DNA of 37,634 nucleotides from Bifidobacteriaceae bacterium UBA2724 (GTDB lineage: Bacteria > Actinomycetota > Actinomycetes > Actinomycetales > Bifidobacteriaceae), in assembly GCA_002353815.1 (NCBI GenBank), contig DEKK01000001.1, positions 1 to 37,634 on the forward strand, given 5' to 3'. The notes beneath the pieces were generated by a model that saw nothing but the letters and a program-made list of their open reading frames with translations, made no database searches and was not told the origin of the DNA. Each line of letters begins with the position of its first letter. Position 1 is the stretch's first letter. The position numbers were made by a program, and so were the translations under genes. Shown here in pieces: positions 24,360-31,615 of the stretch.

Positions 24360-24954
24360 TCACCACTTTGCCGGGTTTACCCGCGGATGGCGCATTGGAG
24401 CACTGCCAGGGGTCAACGATTTATTGCCTTGCGTATACACGAAGCAAACTTGCATAACTCGCTTTGGGGTATATGAACCGTTCGAGTAATAGTCACGCTG
24501 TCCGGACGCGTAAGCTGTTCCCTTGTAGAAATACTGAATAATTTCCCGAGTGGAAGCATAACTCGAGCCAAACTGCAATTTCACCGAAGTCGACTTTGAA
24601 GCAAGCAGTATTGAGTTACTGGTCGCCGACATATCGCTTTGCACGGCTCCTAAATCCAGGGTACCTTCATGGGTCTCCAACCCATCGGCAGAAGTATAGA
24701 CCGTACCATCCGGTTGCTGTATAAGTTCCGGATTCGATCTGGTGCCGCATTTCCCAATCGGTGTATTCAGCATAGCTAGCTGTTATCGATACTGAATTCG
24801 GTATCCCAGACGCAGCATATGCGTTTTCTGCAGGTGCACACACACCAGGAATAAATATCACCGATAAGCAGGCAACTATGCCAGCAACAATACGCACCTT
24901 TTGATACTGATAACGAACTGCATCTTTGCAGCTGCCCCTTCGATACATATTCAT
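24360..24954 (-). pseudogene. Secreted protein gene split by a frameshift
   Basis: The 5' part (from 24954) has a good ribosome site (AAGGGAG, four bases spacing). It encodes a basic start, a hydrophobic core (VRIVAGIVACLSVIFIPGV) and a likely signal cleavage after AENAYA. That frame ends at 24667 in a sequence that does not look coding. A second frame, open from 24773 to 24360, encodes 137 residues that look like a real exported domain (KSTSVKLQFGSSYASTREII, then YYSNGSYTPKRVMQVCFVYT). Its ATG overlaps the first frame and has no ribosome site, while a stop lies 18 bases before it. A +1 shift between about 24700 and 24775 would fuse the two into a ~190-residue secreted protein. The alternative is two overlapping small genes. 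Confidence 0.5.
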
Positions 24955-25766
24955 TTTTCTCCCTTAGTGTCTCTCTGAAAGCAAAACGGCAATTAACCCA
25001 TCTTCGCAACCAACATTTTCTTGTGGTGCCCGAGCCCACCTTTCGCATCTTGAAGAAGCTCCCCGAACCTCCACGTAAACACGGTTCCGCCACATTTCGA
25101 CTCCAGAAGCACCTTCACAATCCCCCTTGAGGGTGCACAACATCGCACACTCAACACCAGATACACCGCACAACCACCCCAATCAGGAGCGCAACCCCCG
25201 CCGAGGGCGCACAACCACGCACCCTCGACGGCACATACACCCCATCGAAGCGCCACCAGACCACACAATCCCCCTCGAGGGCGCACAACCACGCACCCTC
25301 AAGGGCAGATACACCACACAACCACCCCAATCAGGAGCACAATCCCCCTCGAGGGCGCACAACCACGCACACTCAACGGCACATACACCCCATCGAAGCG
25401 CCACCAGACCATCTAATCCCCCTCGAGGGCGCACAACATCGCACCCTCAAAGGCAGATACACCGCACAACCACCCCAATCAGGAGCGCAACCCCCCTCGA
25501 GGGCGCACAAACTTGCACCCTCGACGGCACAGCGCCGCACACCACCGCCCCGAACCAGCATCCCCACAGATCCGCCGCTCCACGGTTTTTTGATTGTCTT
25601 GCCGCATGCTATATTTATTGTCCGCAACCGGAGCACATCCGGGACGAACGCCACATCTCATCCAACGCCAGACGGTGGCATCCGCCAAGGCGACATCCGC
25701 CACAATTGAGCACCATAATCGGCACAACGCATTCTTCAGCGCAATCTCCACCAGGGGAAATCAATC
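24955..25766. other. Long intergenic region upstream of the pilin gene
   Basis: From 24955 to about 25120 there is the presumed promoter region of the leftward secreted-protein gene. From 25121 to 25530 the six-copy 74-bp repeat array fills the space. From 25530 to 25766 lies the presumed pilin promoter. Long open frames run through the array on both strands because the unit lacks stop codons, but the 74-bp unit is not a multiple of three and the frames are not conserved, so I do not treat them as genes. Confidence 0.5.
25121..25530. repeat. 74-bp hairpin repeat array, left cluster (six copies)
   Basis: The core GAGGGCGCACAAC, about eight further bases and then CACCCTC begins at 25129, 25203, 25277, 25351, 25425 and 25499, every step exactly 74 bp. 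Each core folds as GAGGG(C)GC/GC(A)CCCTC. About 45 bp of each unit is conserved (through GGCAGATACACC). The other ~29 bp is one of two sequences: A (CACAACCACCCCAATCAGGA) or B (CCATCGAAGCGCCACCAGAC). The order is A, B, A, B, A, so the array is built of 148-bp double units. It lies upstream of the pilin gene. It has no cas genes and its spacers are repeated, so it is not CRISPR. Confidence 0.9.
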
Positions 25767-26201
25767 ATGAACACACTTTCTCGGACATTCAAGCGCCGTC
25801 GCGACAAAGAGCAGGGCTTCACGCTCGTCGAGCTTCTGGTCGTGGTCATCATCATCGGCATCCTCGCCGCGGTATCGGTCCCGATCTATCTGAACCAACG
25901 CAAGGCCGCGTGGAACTCGACCGCGCTGCAAGACGCAAAGAACGCCCAGGTCGTCATGCAAAGCTACATCGCCGACCTCAACGGAGCCTCGTTCTCGCTG
26001 AACAAAGACTGCAGGGGCGACAATGGCCCCGCCACCAGCGTGAAGATCGGGAACCAGACGCTGAACTGCTCCGCCGGCGTATTCATCCGCGTCATGAGCA
26101 CGCATAGCGGCACCGGCTACATCATCTATGCCATGCATGCGAACGGCGGCAAGGTATACACCTACAATTCCGAGACCGACAGCGCCGTCCACGAAGCATA
26201 G
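25767..26201 (+). CDS. Type IV-like prepilin (pseudopilin) subunit
   Basis: A 144-residue exported pilin-type protein. A short basic leader (KRRRDKEQG) ends at the prepilin peptidase site G17-F18, followed by FTLVELLVVVIIIGILAAVS with Glu at +5. This gives the hydrophobic N-terminal helix shared by type IV pilins and type II secretion pseudopilins. The C-terminal domain has two cysteines (KDCRGD and LNCSAG, about 35 residues apart), likely a disulfide, and a beta-rich end. AGGGGA seven bases before the ATG supports the start. No prepilin peptidase, assembly ATPase or membrane platform is in the window, so assembly must rely on genes elsewhere or is absent. Copies of a 74-bp repeat lie on both sides. 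Confidence 0.9.
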   Translation: MNTLSRTFKRRRDKEQGFTLVELLVVVIIIGILAAVSVPIYLNQRKAAWNSTALQDAKNAQVVMQSYIADLNGASFSLNKDCRGDNGPATSVKIGNQTLNCSAGVFIRVMSTHSGTGYIIYAMHANGGKVYTYNSETDSAVHEA

Positions 26202-26259
26202 GCGGCCGCCCGAAAGCGTCCGTTGTAGGTCGCGGGGAATCGGGGAATCGTCCACCCCC

Positions 26260-26286
26260 GGGCTGTGCCTGAGCACAGCCCTTTTT
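26260..26286 (+). terminator. Terminator of the pilin gene
   Basis: A perfect 9-bp stem (GGGCTGTGC at 26260-26268, complement at 26273-26281) with a four-base loop runs into TTTTT (26282-26286). It lies 58 bases past the pilin stop. Confidence 0.93.
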
Positions 26287-26346
26287 CATAGCCGTTGGCA
26301 GCCTGGTGATTTCTGTGGGAACCGGAAGGAATCTCCGCCGATGCGC

Positions 26347-26428
26347 CATGCCCGCCGCGCGGTGCACAGGCCATGCGTCACGCCCGCCGCGGCGTGCACA
26401 GGCCATGCGTCACGCCCGCCGCGGCGTG
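26347..26428. repeat. 32-bp tandem repeat, about 2.6 copies
   Basis: The unit CACGCCCGCCGCGGCGTGCA followed by CAGGCCATGCGT occurs at 26347-26378 (with two or three changes), 26379-26410 and, in part, 26411-26428. The GCCGCGGC centre is itself palindromic. It is non-coding and lies between the pilin terminator and the right repeat array. Confidence 0.8.
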
Positions 26429-26465
26429 ATGACACGGTGCGAGGAGGCGCGGACGGATGGCTATG

Positions 26466-26815
26466 TGCCCTTGAGGGCGCACAACATCGCACCCTCGAAG
26501 GCAGATACACCGCGCAACCACCCCAATCAGGCGCACAATCCCCCTCGAGGGCGCACAACATCGCACCCTCGACGGCAGATACACCGCACAACCACCCCAA
26601 TCAGGCGCGCAATCCCCCTCGAGGGCGCACAAACTCGCACCCTCGACGGCAGATACACCGCGCAACCGCCCCAATCAGGCGCGCAATCCCCCTCGAGGGC
26701 GCACAACATCGCACCCTCGACGGCACATACACCCCATCGAAGCGCCACCAGACCATCTAATCCCCCGCCGAGGGCGCACAACATCGCACCCTCAAGGGCA
26801 GATACACCCCAAAAA
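26466..26815. repeat. 74-bp hairpin repeat array, right cluster (five copies)
   Basis: The same core as in the left cluster starts at 26473, 26547, 26621, 26695 and 26770 (steps 74, 74, 74, 75). The variable segments read A, A, A, B and then the array stops at 26815. Type A copies here lack one base near GGCGCGC compared with the left cluster, so the two clusters have each homogenised. Both clusters run in the same direction, with the pilin gene between them. Confidence 0.9.
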
Positions 26816-26859
26816 CAGCCGGAGCATTGCCACGCCCCAGCCGAGAAGTCACCGACCCA

Positions 26860-28107
26860 TTACATCTCCGCACAATCATCGAGCGCCTCGAGAACTCGCC
26901 GCTCCTCCCACACTCGCCCACGCCGGCCACCGGACGTCTCCACCAGCACGCCCGCGCGTTCGAGCTGAGCGATGGCACGCGTCGCCGACATCGGCGCCAC
27001 ACCGAGAACCCGCGCCGCATACGGCGCATTGACCACCGGCTGCCCCACCACATGCGGGAGCAACGCCCACCCCAGGGCGTTGCGACGCAGCGGCAAAGCG
27101 TGGAGGCGGGCGGCGTCATCGTCGAGAATGCCGATCAGCGTATCGATGAGTTCCATTCCTGTGCGCGCGGCGTACCTCGCGGCCGATGAAAAGCATTCCA
27201 GAATGGGGCGTGCGTCACCCTTGCGGAAGGCGGTGAGCGCGTCGAAATAACGCGCGGTGTCGTGCAGGATTCCGGCGGAAACAGGCGGCGTCATGGTCGG
27301 CGTCAGGCCCTTGCCGCGCAGCATGGCGTGGATCAAAGCCCGCCCCACGCGGCCGTTGCCGTCGACGAACGGATGGATGGTCTCGAACTGCGCGTGGGCG
27401 ATGGCGCATTGCGCGAGGATAGGCAGGTCGTCGCGGTTGATGAACTCGATAAGGTCGGCCATGCACTCGGGCACCTGCTCAGGTTGCGGGGCCACATGCG
27501 AGGCGCCGCGCGGGCCGGCGGAGCTGATGCCCACCCACACGAGCTGGTCGCGATACCGGCCGGCGCGCCCCTTCCATTGCTCGGAGTCGCCCAGCAGCGC
27601 GGCATGCATGGCGAGGATGTTCTCCTCTCTGAGGTTTTCGGCAAATTCGAGCGCGGCCTCCATGGCGCGCACGTTGCCGACAACAAGCGCGGCGTTGCCG
27701 CCCTGAGATCCGTCGAGGGATTCGCGCGCCAGGCATCGCGCGCCGACAGTGAGGTTTTCGATGCGGGACGATGACATGGATTCGGTGCGCAGGAGTACGG
27801 CGGACAGCGGCCCCAGCGTGCGTCCGCCCGCGGTGAAGCGTTCGGCGGCGCGGGCGTCGAAGGCGACGAGCTGCTGTGTCGCCTCGTCAAGGTCGGCGGC
27901 GAGGTCGGCGGGGATCGTGAGGGAGATGCGCGCGATGCTGGCGGGCAGCGTGGAGCAATAGTTCCCCGATGCTTTGCGGCGTGCGGTGCGCGAGTAGTAG
28001 CCGTCGTCCGACGGCGTCCAGTAATGCTCTTCGAGTTCCGCCGCCGGCACGGCGCACGGCTCCGGTTTCCGTGCCGCGGCGGAGGCGGCCGCGTCTGCGC
28101 TGTACAT
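26860..28107 (-). CDS. Class II Fic-domain protein with C-terminal winged helix
   Basis: A 415-residue protein expected to transfer AMP (or another nucleotide moiety) to a protein side chain. The Fic active-site motif HPFVDGNGRVGR lies near residue 245. The N-terminal inhibitory helix motif SSRIEN (S-x3-E-N, near 116) places it in class II, where the glutamate blocks ATP binding. The region after 355 (VNAPYAARVLGVAPMSATRAIAQLERAGVLVETSGGRRGRV) reads as a winged helix-turn-helix DNA-binding domain. AAGGA six bases before the ATG supports the start. Its promoter region holds the two palindromes at 28235-28305, so the winged helix could bind them and regulate its own gene. The target protein is unknown; no antitoxin gene is adjacent. 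Confidence 0.9.
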   Translation of the reverse strand: MYSADAAASAAARKPEPCAVPAAELEEHYWTPSDDGYYSRTARRKASGNYCSTLPASIARISLTIPADLAADLDEATQQLVAFDARAAERFTAGGRTLGPLSAVLLRTESMSSSRIENLTVGARCLARESLDGSQGGNAALVVGNVRAMEAALEFAENLREENILAMHAALLGDSEQWKGRAGRYRDQLVWVGISSAGPRGASHVAPQPEQVPECMADLIEFINRDDLPILAQCAIAHAQFETIHPFVDGNGRVGRALIHAMLRGKGLTPTMTPPVSAGILHDTARYFDALTAFRKGDARPILECFSSAARYAARTGMELIDTLIGILDDDAARLHALPLRRNALGWALLPHVVGQPVVNAPYAARVLGVAPMSATRAIAQLERAGVLVETSGGRRGRVWEERRVLEALDDCAEM

Positions 28108-28234
28108 ATATATTCCTTCTCGTTCGCGGTCCCGGCTTATTCACGATGACGCCATCGTGGCGTTCGTTCGGTTTCGTCGCCCGTTTGGTTTCCACGATGG
28201 GCTTCGAGCGGTTTCCACGATGGATTCGTTCTCG

Positions 28235-28265
28235 TTATTATCACTTAGACCTTAAATGATAATAA
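28235..28265. promoter_or_regulatory. Palindromic operator 1
   Basis: A 31-bp element with perfect arms TTATTATCA (28235-28243) and TGATAATAA (28257-28265) around a 13-bp centre. Its arms contain TGATAAT, a plausible -10 element on either strand. It lies about 130 bases upstream of the Fic start, in the gap between the divergent Fic and HNH genes. Confidence 0.8.
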
Positions 28266-28274
28266 CATCGTTGC

Positions 28275-28305
28275 TTATTATCACTTTGAGCCTAAGTGAT
28301 AATAA
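28275..28305. promoter_or_regulatory. Palindromic operator 2
   Basis: A 31-bp element with perfect 12-bp arms (TTATTATCACTT and AAGTGATAATAA) around a 7-bp centre. It is 40 bp, centre to centre, from operator 1 and ends 11 bases before the HNH reading frame. The repeated spacing, close to four helical turns, suggests two dimers bound on one face of DNA. Confidence 0.85.
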
Positions 28306-28316
28306 GGGGCGCGACG

Positions 28317-28979
28317 ATGAACACTTTCCGCGAGCGGGGTTCCACCTCTCCCCGCGACGAAACCGGCGTCCGCAGAAACCGCTCAACTGCCGTCGATCGG
28401 GTATATCCTGGGACCATGAGCGCGCATGGAGGACCAACAGCAAGGCGCAACTGGTCTTTGGAAGAAACCCAGATGGCCTTTGCCCTGTACTATGTCCTGC
28501 CGCCCAGCGAATGCGACGACACTGGCGACGACGTGCAGCACCTCGCGCGATGCATCCATCGGTCTCCGAACTCGGTAGCGCTGAAAATCTGGAATATCGC
28601 GGCCAACGACTCCAACCGCATAGCCCTAGGAAAGGTCGGCATGACGCACGGAAGCAAGCTCGACAAAGAGGTCTGACAACGCTATGCCGAATCCCCCGAT
28701 TCATTCCTAGGCGAATGCCTGTCGCTTCTCTTCCATACCTTCGAGGAAGAATCCCACGGCGTGCAAGCCGCCCAAGCCGCTCCGTCGCTGCTCGCCGAGG
28801 CCGAGCAAGCGGCTGTTCTGGGAGACGAGCGCGAGGCGACGGTCATGGAACGGGTGCATCAGCAATACTTCAGAAAGTCGTTGATGTCGAATTACCACAA
28901 CAAGTGCTGCATGACGGGTATCTCACTCGACCAACTGCTGGCAGCCAGTCACATCAAGCCATGGATTGCCTCTTCGCAG
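28317..28979 (+). pseudogene. Broken HNH endonuclease gene (premature stop and lost 3' end)
   Basis: The frame from 28317 encodes an N-terminal region of the HNH restriction-endonuclease family (RRNWSLEETQMAFALYYV..., SPNSVALKIWNIAANDSNR, GMTHGSKLDKEV). It is stopped by TGA at 28674-28676, where homologues have Trp in KxxW; one base change TGG to TGA would explain it. The same frame then continues with family-like sequence (RYAESPDSFLGECLS..., FRKSLMSNYHNKCCMTGI, AASHIKPW, the HNH core). The match ends near 28979, where the rest of the nuclease domain is missing and unrelated sequence begins. An ATG at 28416 could be the true start. It faces the Fic gene across two palindromic operators. The gene should be inactive. 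Confidence 0.75.
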
Positions 28980-29196
28980 GGACGCCGTGATAGGCCACGC
29001 GGTAGTCGACTACCCTCCCATGGAGGTGACGCGCGACTGGGTCATGGACACGATGCGACGCTTCTCGGCGGACTCCGACGTCTGCATGAACGAGGCGCTC
29101 AGCTCTCTCGTGCGGCCGCCCCTCTTCGGCGGAGACAACGCCCGTTTACGGTGCCTTCCTGATGTGAGTTTCCTGTGTTCAGGCGATATAATATGA
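28980..29196 (+). pseudogene. 3' remnant of an unidentified gene
   Basis: Right after the HNH sequence breaks off, a different frame carries coding-like residues (DAVIGHAVVDYPPMEVTRDW, then VMDTMRRFSADSDVCMNEAL) up to a stop at 29194-29196. There is no ribosome site or start in this frame at the junction. It looks like the tail of a second gene brought in by a deletion or recombination. I do not recognise its family. Confidence 0.4.
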
Positions 29197-29260
29197 CTCA
29201 CATCCTGTCAATTTTAAAATGAAGAGATTCTAGAGCAACGGGTTTGAAGGAGGGGATCGC

Positions 29261-30103
29261 ATGAAGAAGAACAAGTTGCTGAAGCCCATTGTTAAGTGGG
29301 CTGGTGGAAAACGACAACTTCTTGGCGAACTCTGCTCCCGCATTCCTAGTGATGCGTCACTTTACGTCGAGCCCTTCGTGGGTGGGGGAGCCGTACTCCT
29401 TGATAAGCAACCCGAACACGCGCGCATTAACGACTTCAACGAGGAGTTGGTGAATGTCTATCGCGTCGTTCGCGATGACCCAGAAGCGTTGCTTGAAGCA
29501 CTCCGCATTCACGAACAAAAAAACGATGAATTGAGGAGCGAGTACTACTACACAATCAGGGGCCTTGACAGGACAGATGCTTACGACACCCTCTCGGCGA
29601 TTGAACGGGCCGCGCGTATCATATATCTCAACAAGACATGCTTCAATGGCCTCTTCAGAGTGAATTCGGCGGGTCAGCTCAACGTACCCTACGGTCGTTA
29701 CAAGCATCCGAACATTGTCAATGAAGTCGGGATTCGCGCCCTGCATGCCTATCTCACAGAGGCCGACGTGGACATTCGCTGCGGTGATTATGCAAATGCC
29801 CTGCAAGGCCTTCCCCAAGGCTCGTTTGTCTATCTCGACCCCCCTTACATGCCTATTACCGCAACGTCTGCGTTCACGGGCTACACGCAAGGCGGGTTTG
29901 GATATGACGAGCAAGAGCGTCTCCGTGACGAGTGCGCCAAGCTGCGCAATCAGGGCATACATTTCCTTGAGTCGAACAGCGACTGCAAAGAGGTGCGCGA
30001 GCTCTATAGCGACTTCCATATCGAGTCCGTGAGCGCCAAACGCTCCATCAACTCCCGTGGCGACAGACGTGGGCCCGTGGGCGAGGTGTTGATAAGTGAC
30101 TGA
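29261..30103 (+). CDS. DpnII/Dam-class adenine-N6 DNA methyltransferase
   Basis: A 280-residue class alpha (D12) adenine methylase, the modification half of a restriction-modification pair. KWAGGKRQLL (12-21) is the SAM-binding motif X region, EPFVGGGAVLL (37-47) is motif I and DPPY (193-196) is the catalytic motif IV. Central NKTCFNGLFRVN resembles the target-recognition area of Dam and DpnII enzymes. This class usually recognises GATC, but the specificity is not proven by sequence. The upstream GAAGGAGGGG is a good ribosome site. The gene is visibly less GC-rich than the flanking genes, which suggests horizontal transfer. It overlaps the downstream endonuclease gene by eight bases. Confidence 0.92.
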   Translation: MKKNKLLKPIVKWAGGKRQLLGELCSRIPSDASLYVEPFVGGGAVLLDKQPEHARINDFNEELVNVYRVVRDDPEALLEALRIHEQKNDELRSEYYYTIRGLDRTDAYDTLSAIERAARIIYLNKTCFNGLFRVNSAGQLNVPYGRYKHPNIVNEVGIRALHAYLTEADVDIRCGDYANALQGLPQGSFVYLDPPYMPITATSAFTGYTQGGFGYDEQERLRDECAKLRNQGIHFLESNSDCKEVRELYSDFHIESVSAKRSINSRGDRRGPVGEVLISD

Positions 30104-31421
30104 CAACACGACCGTCGGAAAAACAGACTGCGCTTGGGAGCGTATCCTCACGGATCGTCCCGAAATCGAACGAACCTGTTCTACGGGCGGGGTATATAAG
30201 ATTTCTGCAGAGGAGATTAAGCAGTATCGAGAACCTCGCCTCATGACAAAGTTTGATACTTCCGAGTCGGTGGCCGCTCCGCTCAAGAAAAGGCATCTCA
30301 ATGTCCTTCCGCTGTCGCGACATTCCTACGGAATAGGAATGTTCGAGCTTTACAAGAAGTTCCCGAATGTCGCCGATTTGCGGCCGGACCCCATATCACT
30401 TCCGGACTACGAGACGCTGCGCGTTGACAACCTCTCTTCAGAGTCGAATGCGATAAACGCCCTGATAGTAAGCCATACTCTCGAAGAGTTTCTTGACGAG
30501 GAGGATTGTGGGTTCGTAGAGACATTCAACGGGCGCATGGGCACCGAAGCCTTTGACTTCCATGTTGGAATGCACGGTACACTCCAGCCAGCACTTATCC
30601 ATGTGGACCGTGCCCAGCTTGAGATCGACGGCGGATTCGAATCTGAGCGCTCGGTCACCATTATGGAGGCCAAGAACGTTAGGCATGCGGACTTCAACGT
30701 CCGGCAGCTTTACTTTCCGTTTCGCAAGTACTCCGCGATGGTGAATAAGCCTATACGTCTCGTCTTTTCGCAGTATACGAACCTCACGTACTATCTTTAC
30801 GAATACGAGTTCGAGGACCGGGACTCCTACTCGTCGATTAAGCAAGTTGGTGTGCACGCATACACATTCGAGGACCAGCAGATTTCCATGAGTGACCTTC
30901 GGCGTGTATGGGAGTCCATTCCGGCCGACAACATCATTGGCGACAACCAGCAGACCGCTCCTGTCACGTTCATCCAGGCAGACCGTTTTGACCGTGTAAT
31001 ATCACTCGCGGAGAGGCTTTCTGTTGCGCCTAGCAAGACCATGACAACTGACGAGGTAACGGTCTTCATGGGTACGGTGAAGAGACAAGCTTCCTACTAC
31101 ACGGCCGCGGGCGAGTACTTGGGACTTTTCAATAACCCCAAGCGCGGCCGTGTAGGGCTTACCCCTGTTGCCGAGAAGCTGTTGGAGTTTACGTATCGTA
31201 AGCGTCAGCTCGCCTATGCCAAACTCATCCTCAGACACGAGATCTTTCACAAGCTGTTCGGGACTGTCCTCAATACCGGAGCCCTACCAGAACGTGACGA
31301 GGTCATCGGCCTCATGCTGAAACTCAACGTCTGTAACCCTGGGTCCACCGCGAAACGTAGAGCGGGAACGGTTCTCGGATGGCTTAAGTGGGTTATTTCG
31401 CTCGCTGACGAGGAGCTGTGA
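30096..31421 (+). CDS. Type II restriction endonuclease (PD-(D/E)XK-like)
   Basis: 441 residues, restriction partner of the adjacent methylase, starting with GTG inside the end of that gene. The early block SAEEIKQYREPRLMTKFD and LPLSRHSYGIG match a group of type II endonucleases encoded beside Dam-like methylases. A likely catalytic core is EIDGG (Asp178) followed by IMEAK (Glu191-Lys193), the D...ExK pattern. Then FNVRQLYFPFRKY follows, a pattern seen in this nuclease group. The C-terminal ~130 residues look helical and could be a DNA-binding winged helix. The enzyme should cut the sequence protected by the methylase, possibly GATC. The eight-base overlap implies tight coupling, as expected for an R-M system. 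Confidence 0.8.
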   Translation: MTDNTTVGKTDCAWERILTDRPEIERTCSTGGVYKISAEEIKQYREPRLMTKFDTSESVAAPLKKRHLNVLPLSRHSYGIGMFELYKKFPNVADLRPDPISLPDYETLRVDNLSSESNAINALIVSHTLEEFLDEEDCGFVETFNGRMGTEAFDFHVGMHGTLQPALIHVDRAQLEIDGGFESERSVTIMEAKNVRHADFNVRQLYFPFRKYSAMVNKPIRLVFSQYTNLTYYLYEYEFEDRDSYSSIKQVGVHAYTFEDQQISMSDLRRVWESIPADNIIGDNQQTAPVTFIQADRFDRVISLAERLSVAPSKTMTTDEVTVFMGTVKRQASYYTAAGEYLGLFNNPKRGRVGLTPVAEKLLEFTYRKRQLAYAKLILRHEIFHKLFGTVLNTGALPERDEVIGLMLKLNVCNPGSTAKRRAGTVLGWLKWVISLADEEL

Positions 31422-31541
31422 CCCCCAATTCAACATCGTTGTGACGATGGCAGGATGACTGGACACCACATCACCAGCGTTGTGTGCTCAGGTCGGGCCC
31501 TGTTCCTCACACAATTAGTGTTCAATTCGCCTTGTAGAAAA

Positions 31542-31569
31542 GTCGGAGGTCCTAAAAAAGGCCTCCGAC
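31542..31569 (-). terminator. Terminator of a tRNA gene (retained with its 3' fragment)
   Basis: An 8-bp stem (GTCGGAGG at 31542-31549, complement at 31562-31569) with a loop of T-rich bases. Read leftward it is followed by TTTTCTAC. It lies nine bases past the CCA end of the leftward tRNA fragment, the usual arrangement for a tRNA and its terminator. Confidence 0.7.
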
Positions 31570-31578
31570 CTGTGTTTA

Positions 31579-31613
31579 TGGTGGGCATTAGAAGATTTGA
31601 ACTTCTGACCTCT
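31579..31613 (-). pseudogene. 3' fragment of a tRNA gene (probable attachment-site remnant)
   Basis: On the minus strand the T-arm (AGAAG, loop TTCAAAT, CTTCT; 31590-31606) is followed by AATGCCC, an A discriminator and an encoded CCA (31579-31581). The 5' half that would begin GGGCATT and the anticodon arm are absent; unrelated coding sequence takes over to the right of about 31613. The amino-acid identity cannot be set without the anticodon. The two intact tRNA genes here lack an encoded CCA. tRNA 3' ends are the common integration site for phages and islands, so this is likely an att junction. Confidence 0.65.
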
Positions 31614-31615
31614 TC

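Larger units (their letters stand above)
26202..26859. other. Intergenic region between the pilin and Fic genes
   Basis: The pilin terminator is followed by a GC-rich 32-bp tandem repeat and then by the five-copy 74-bp array. The last 45 bases before the Fic stop show nothing recognisable. No gene is supported in this interval. Confidence 0.5.

Noticed and set aside
25183..25654. Long open frames on the minus strand through the 74-bp array, and similar frames at 26286-26784
   Set aside because: They are open because the unit lacks stop codons. The 74-bp period shifts the frame every copy, and no ribosome site or family match is present.
25121..26815. CRISPR array, suggested by regular repeats and spacers
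   Set aside because: The conserved part is too long (~45 bp) and hairpinned differently. The 'spacers' are only two sequences used over and over, and there are no cas genes.
31455..31615. 5' extension of the DUF1524 frame as a real N-terminus
   Set aside because: It translates a terminator and a tRNA fragment (giving GIRRFELLTS), a common artefact around tRNA genes.
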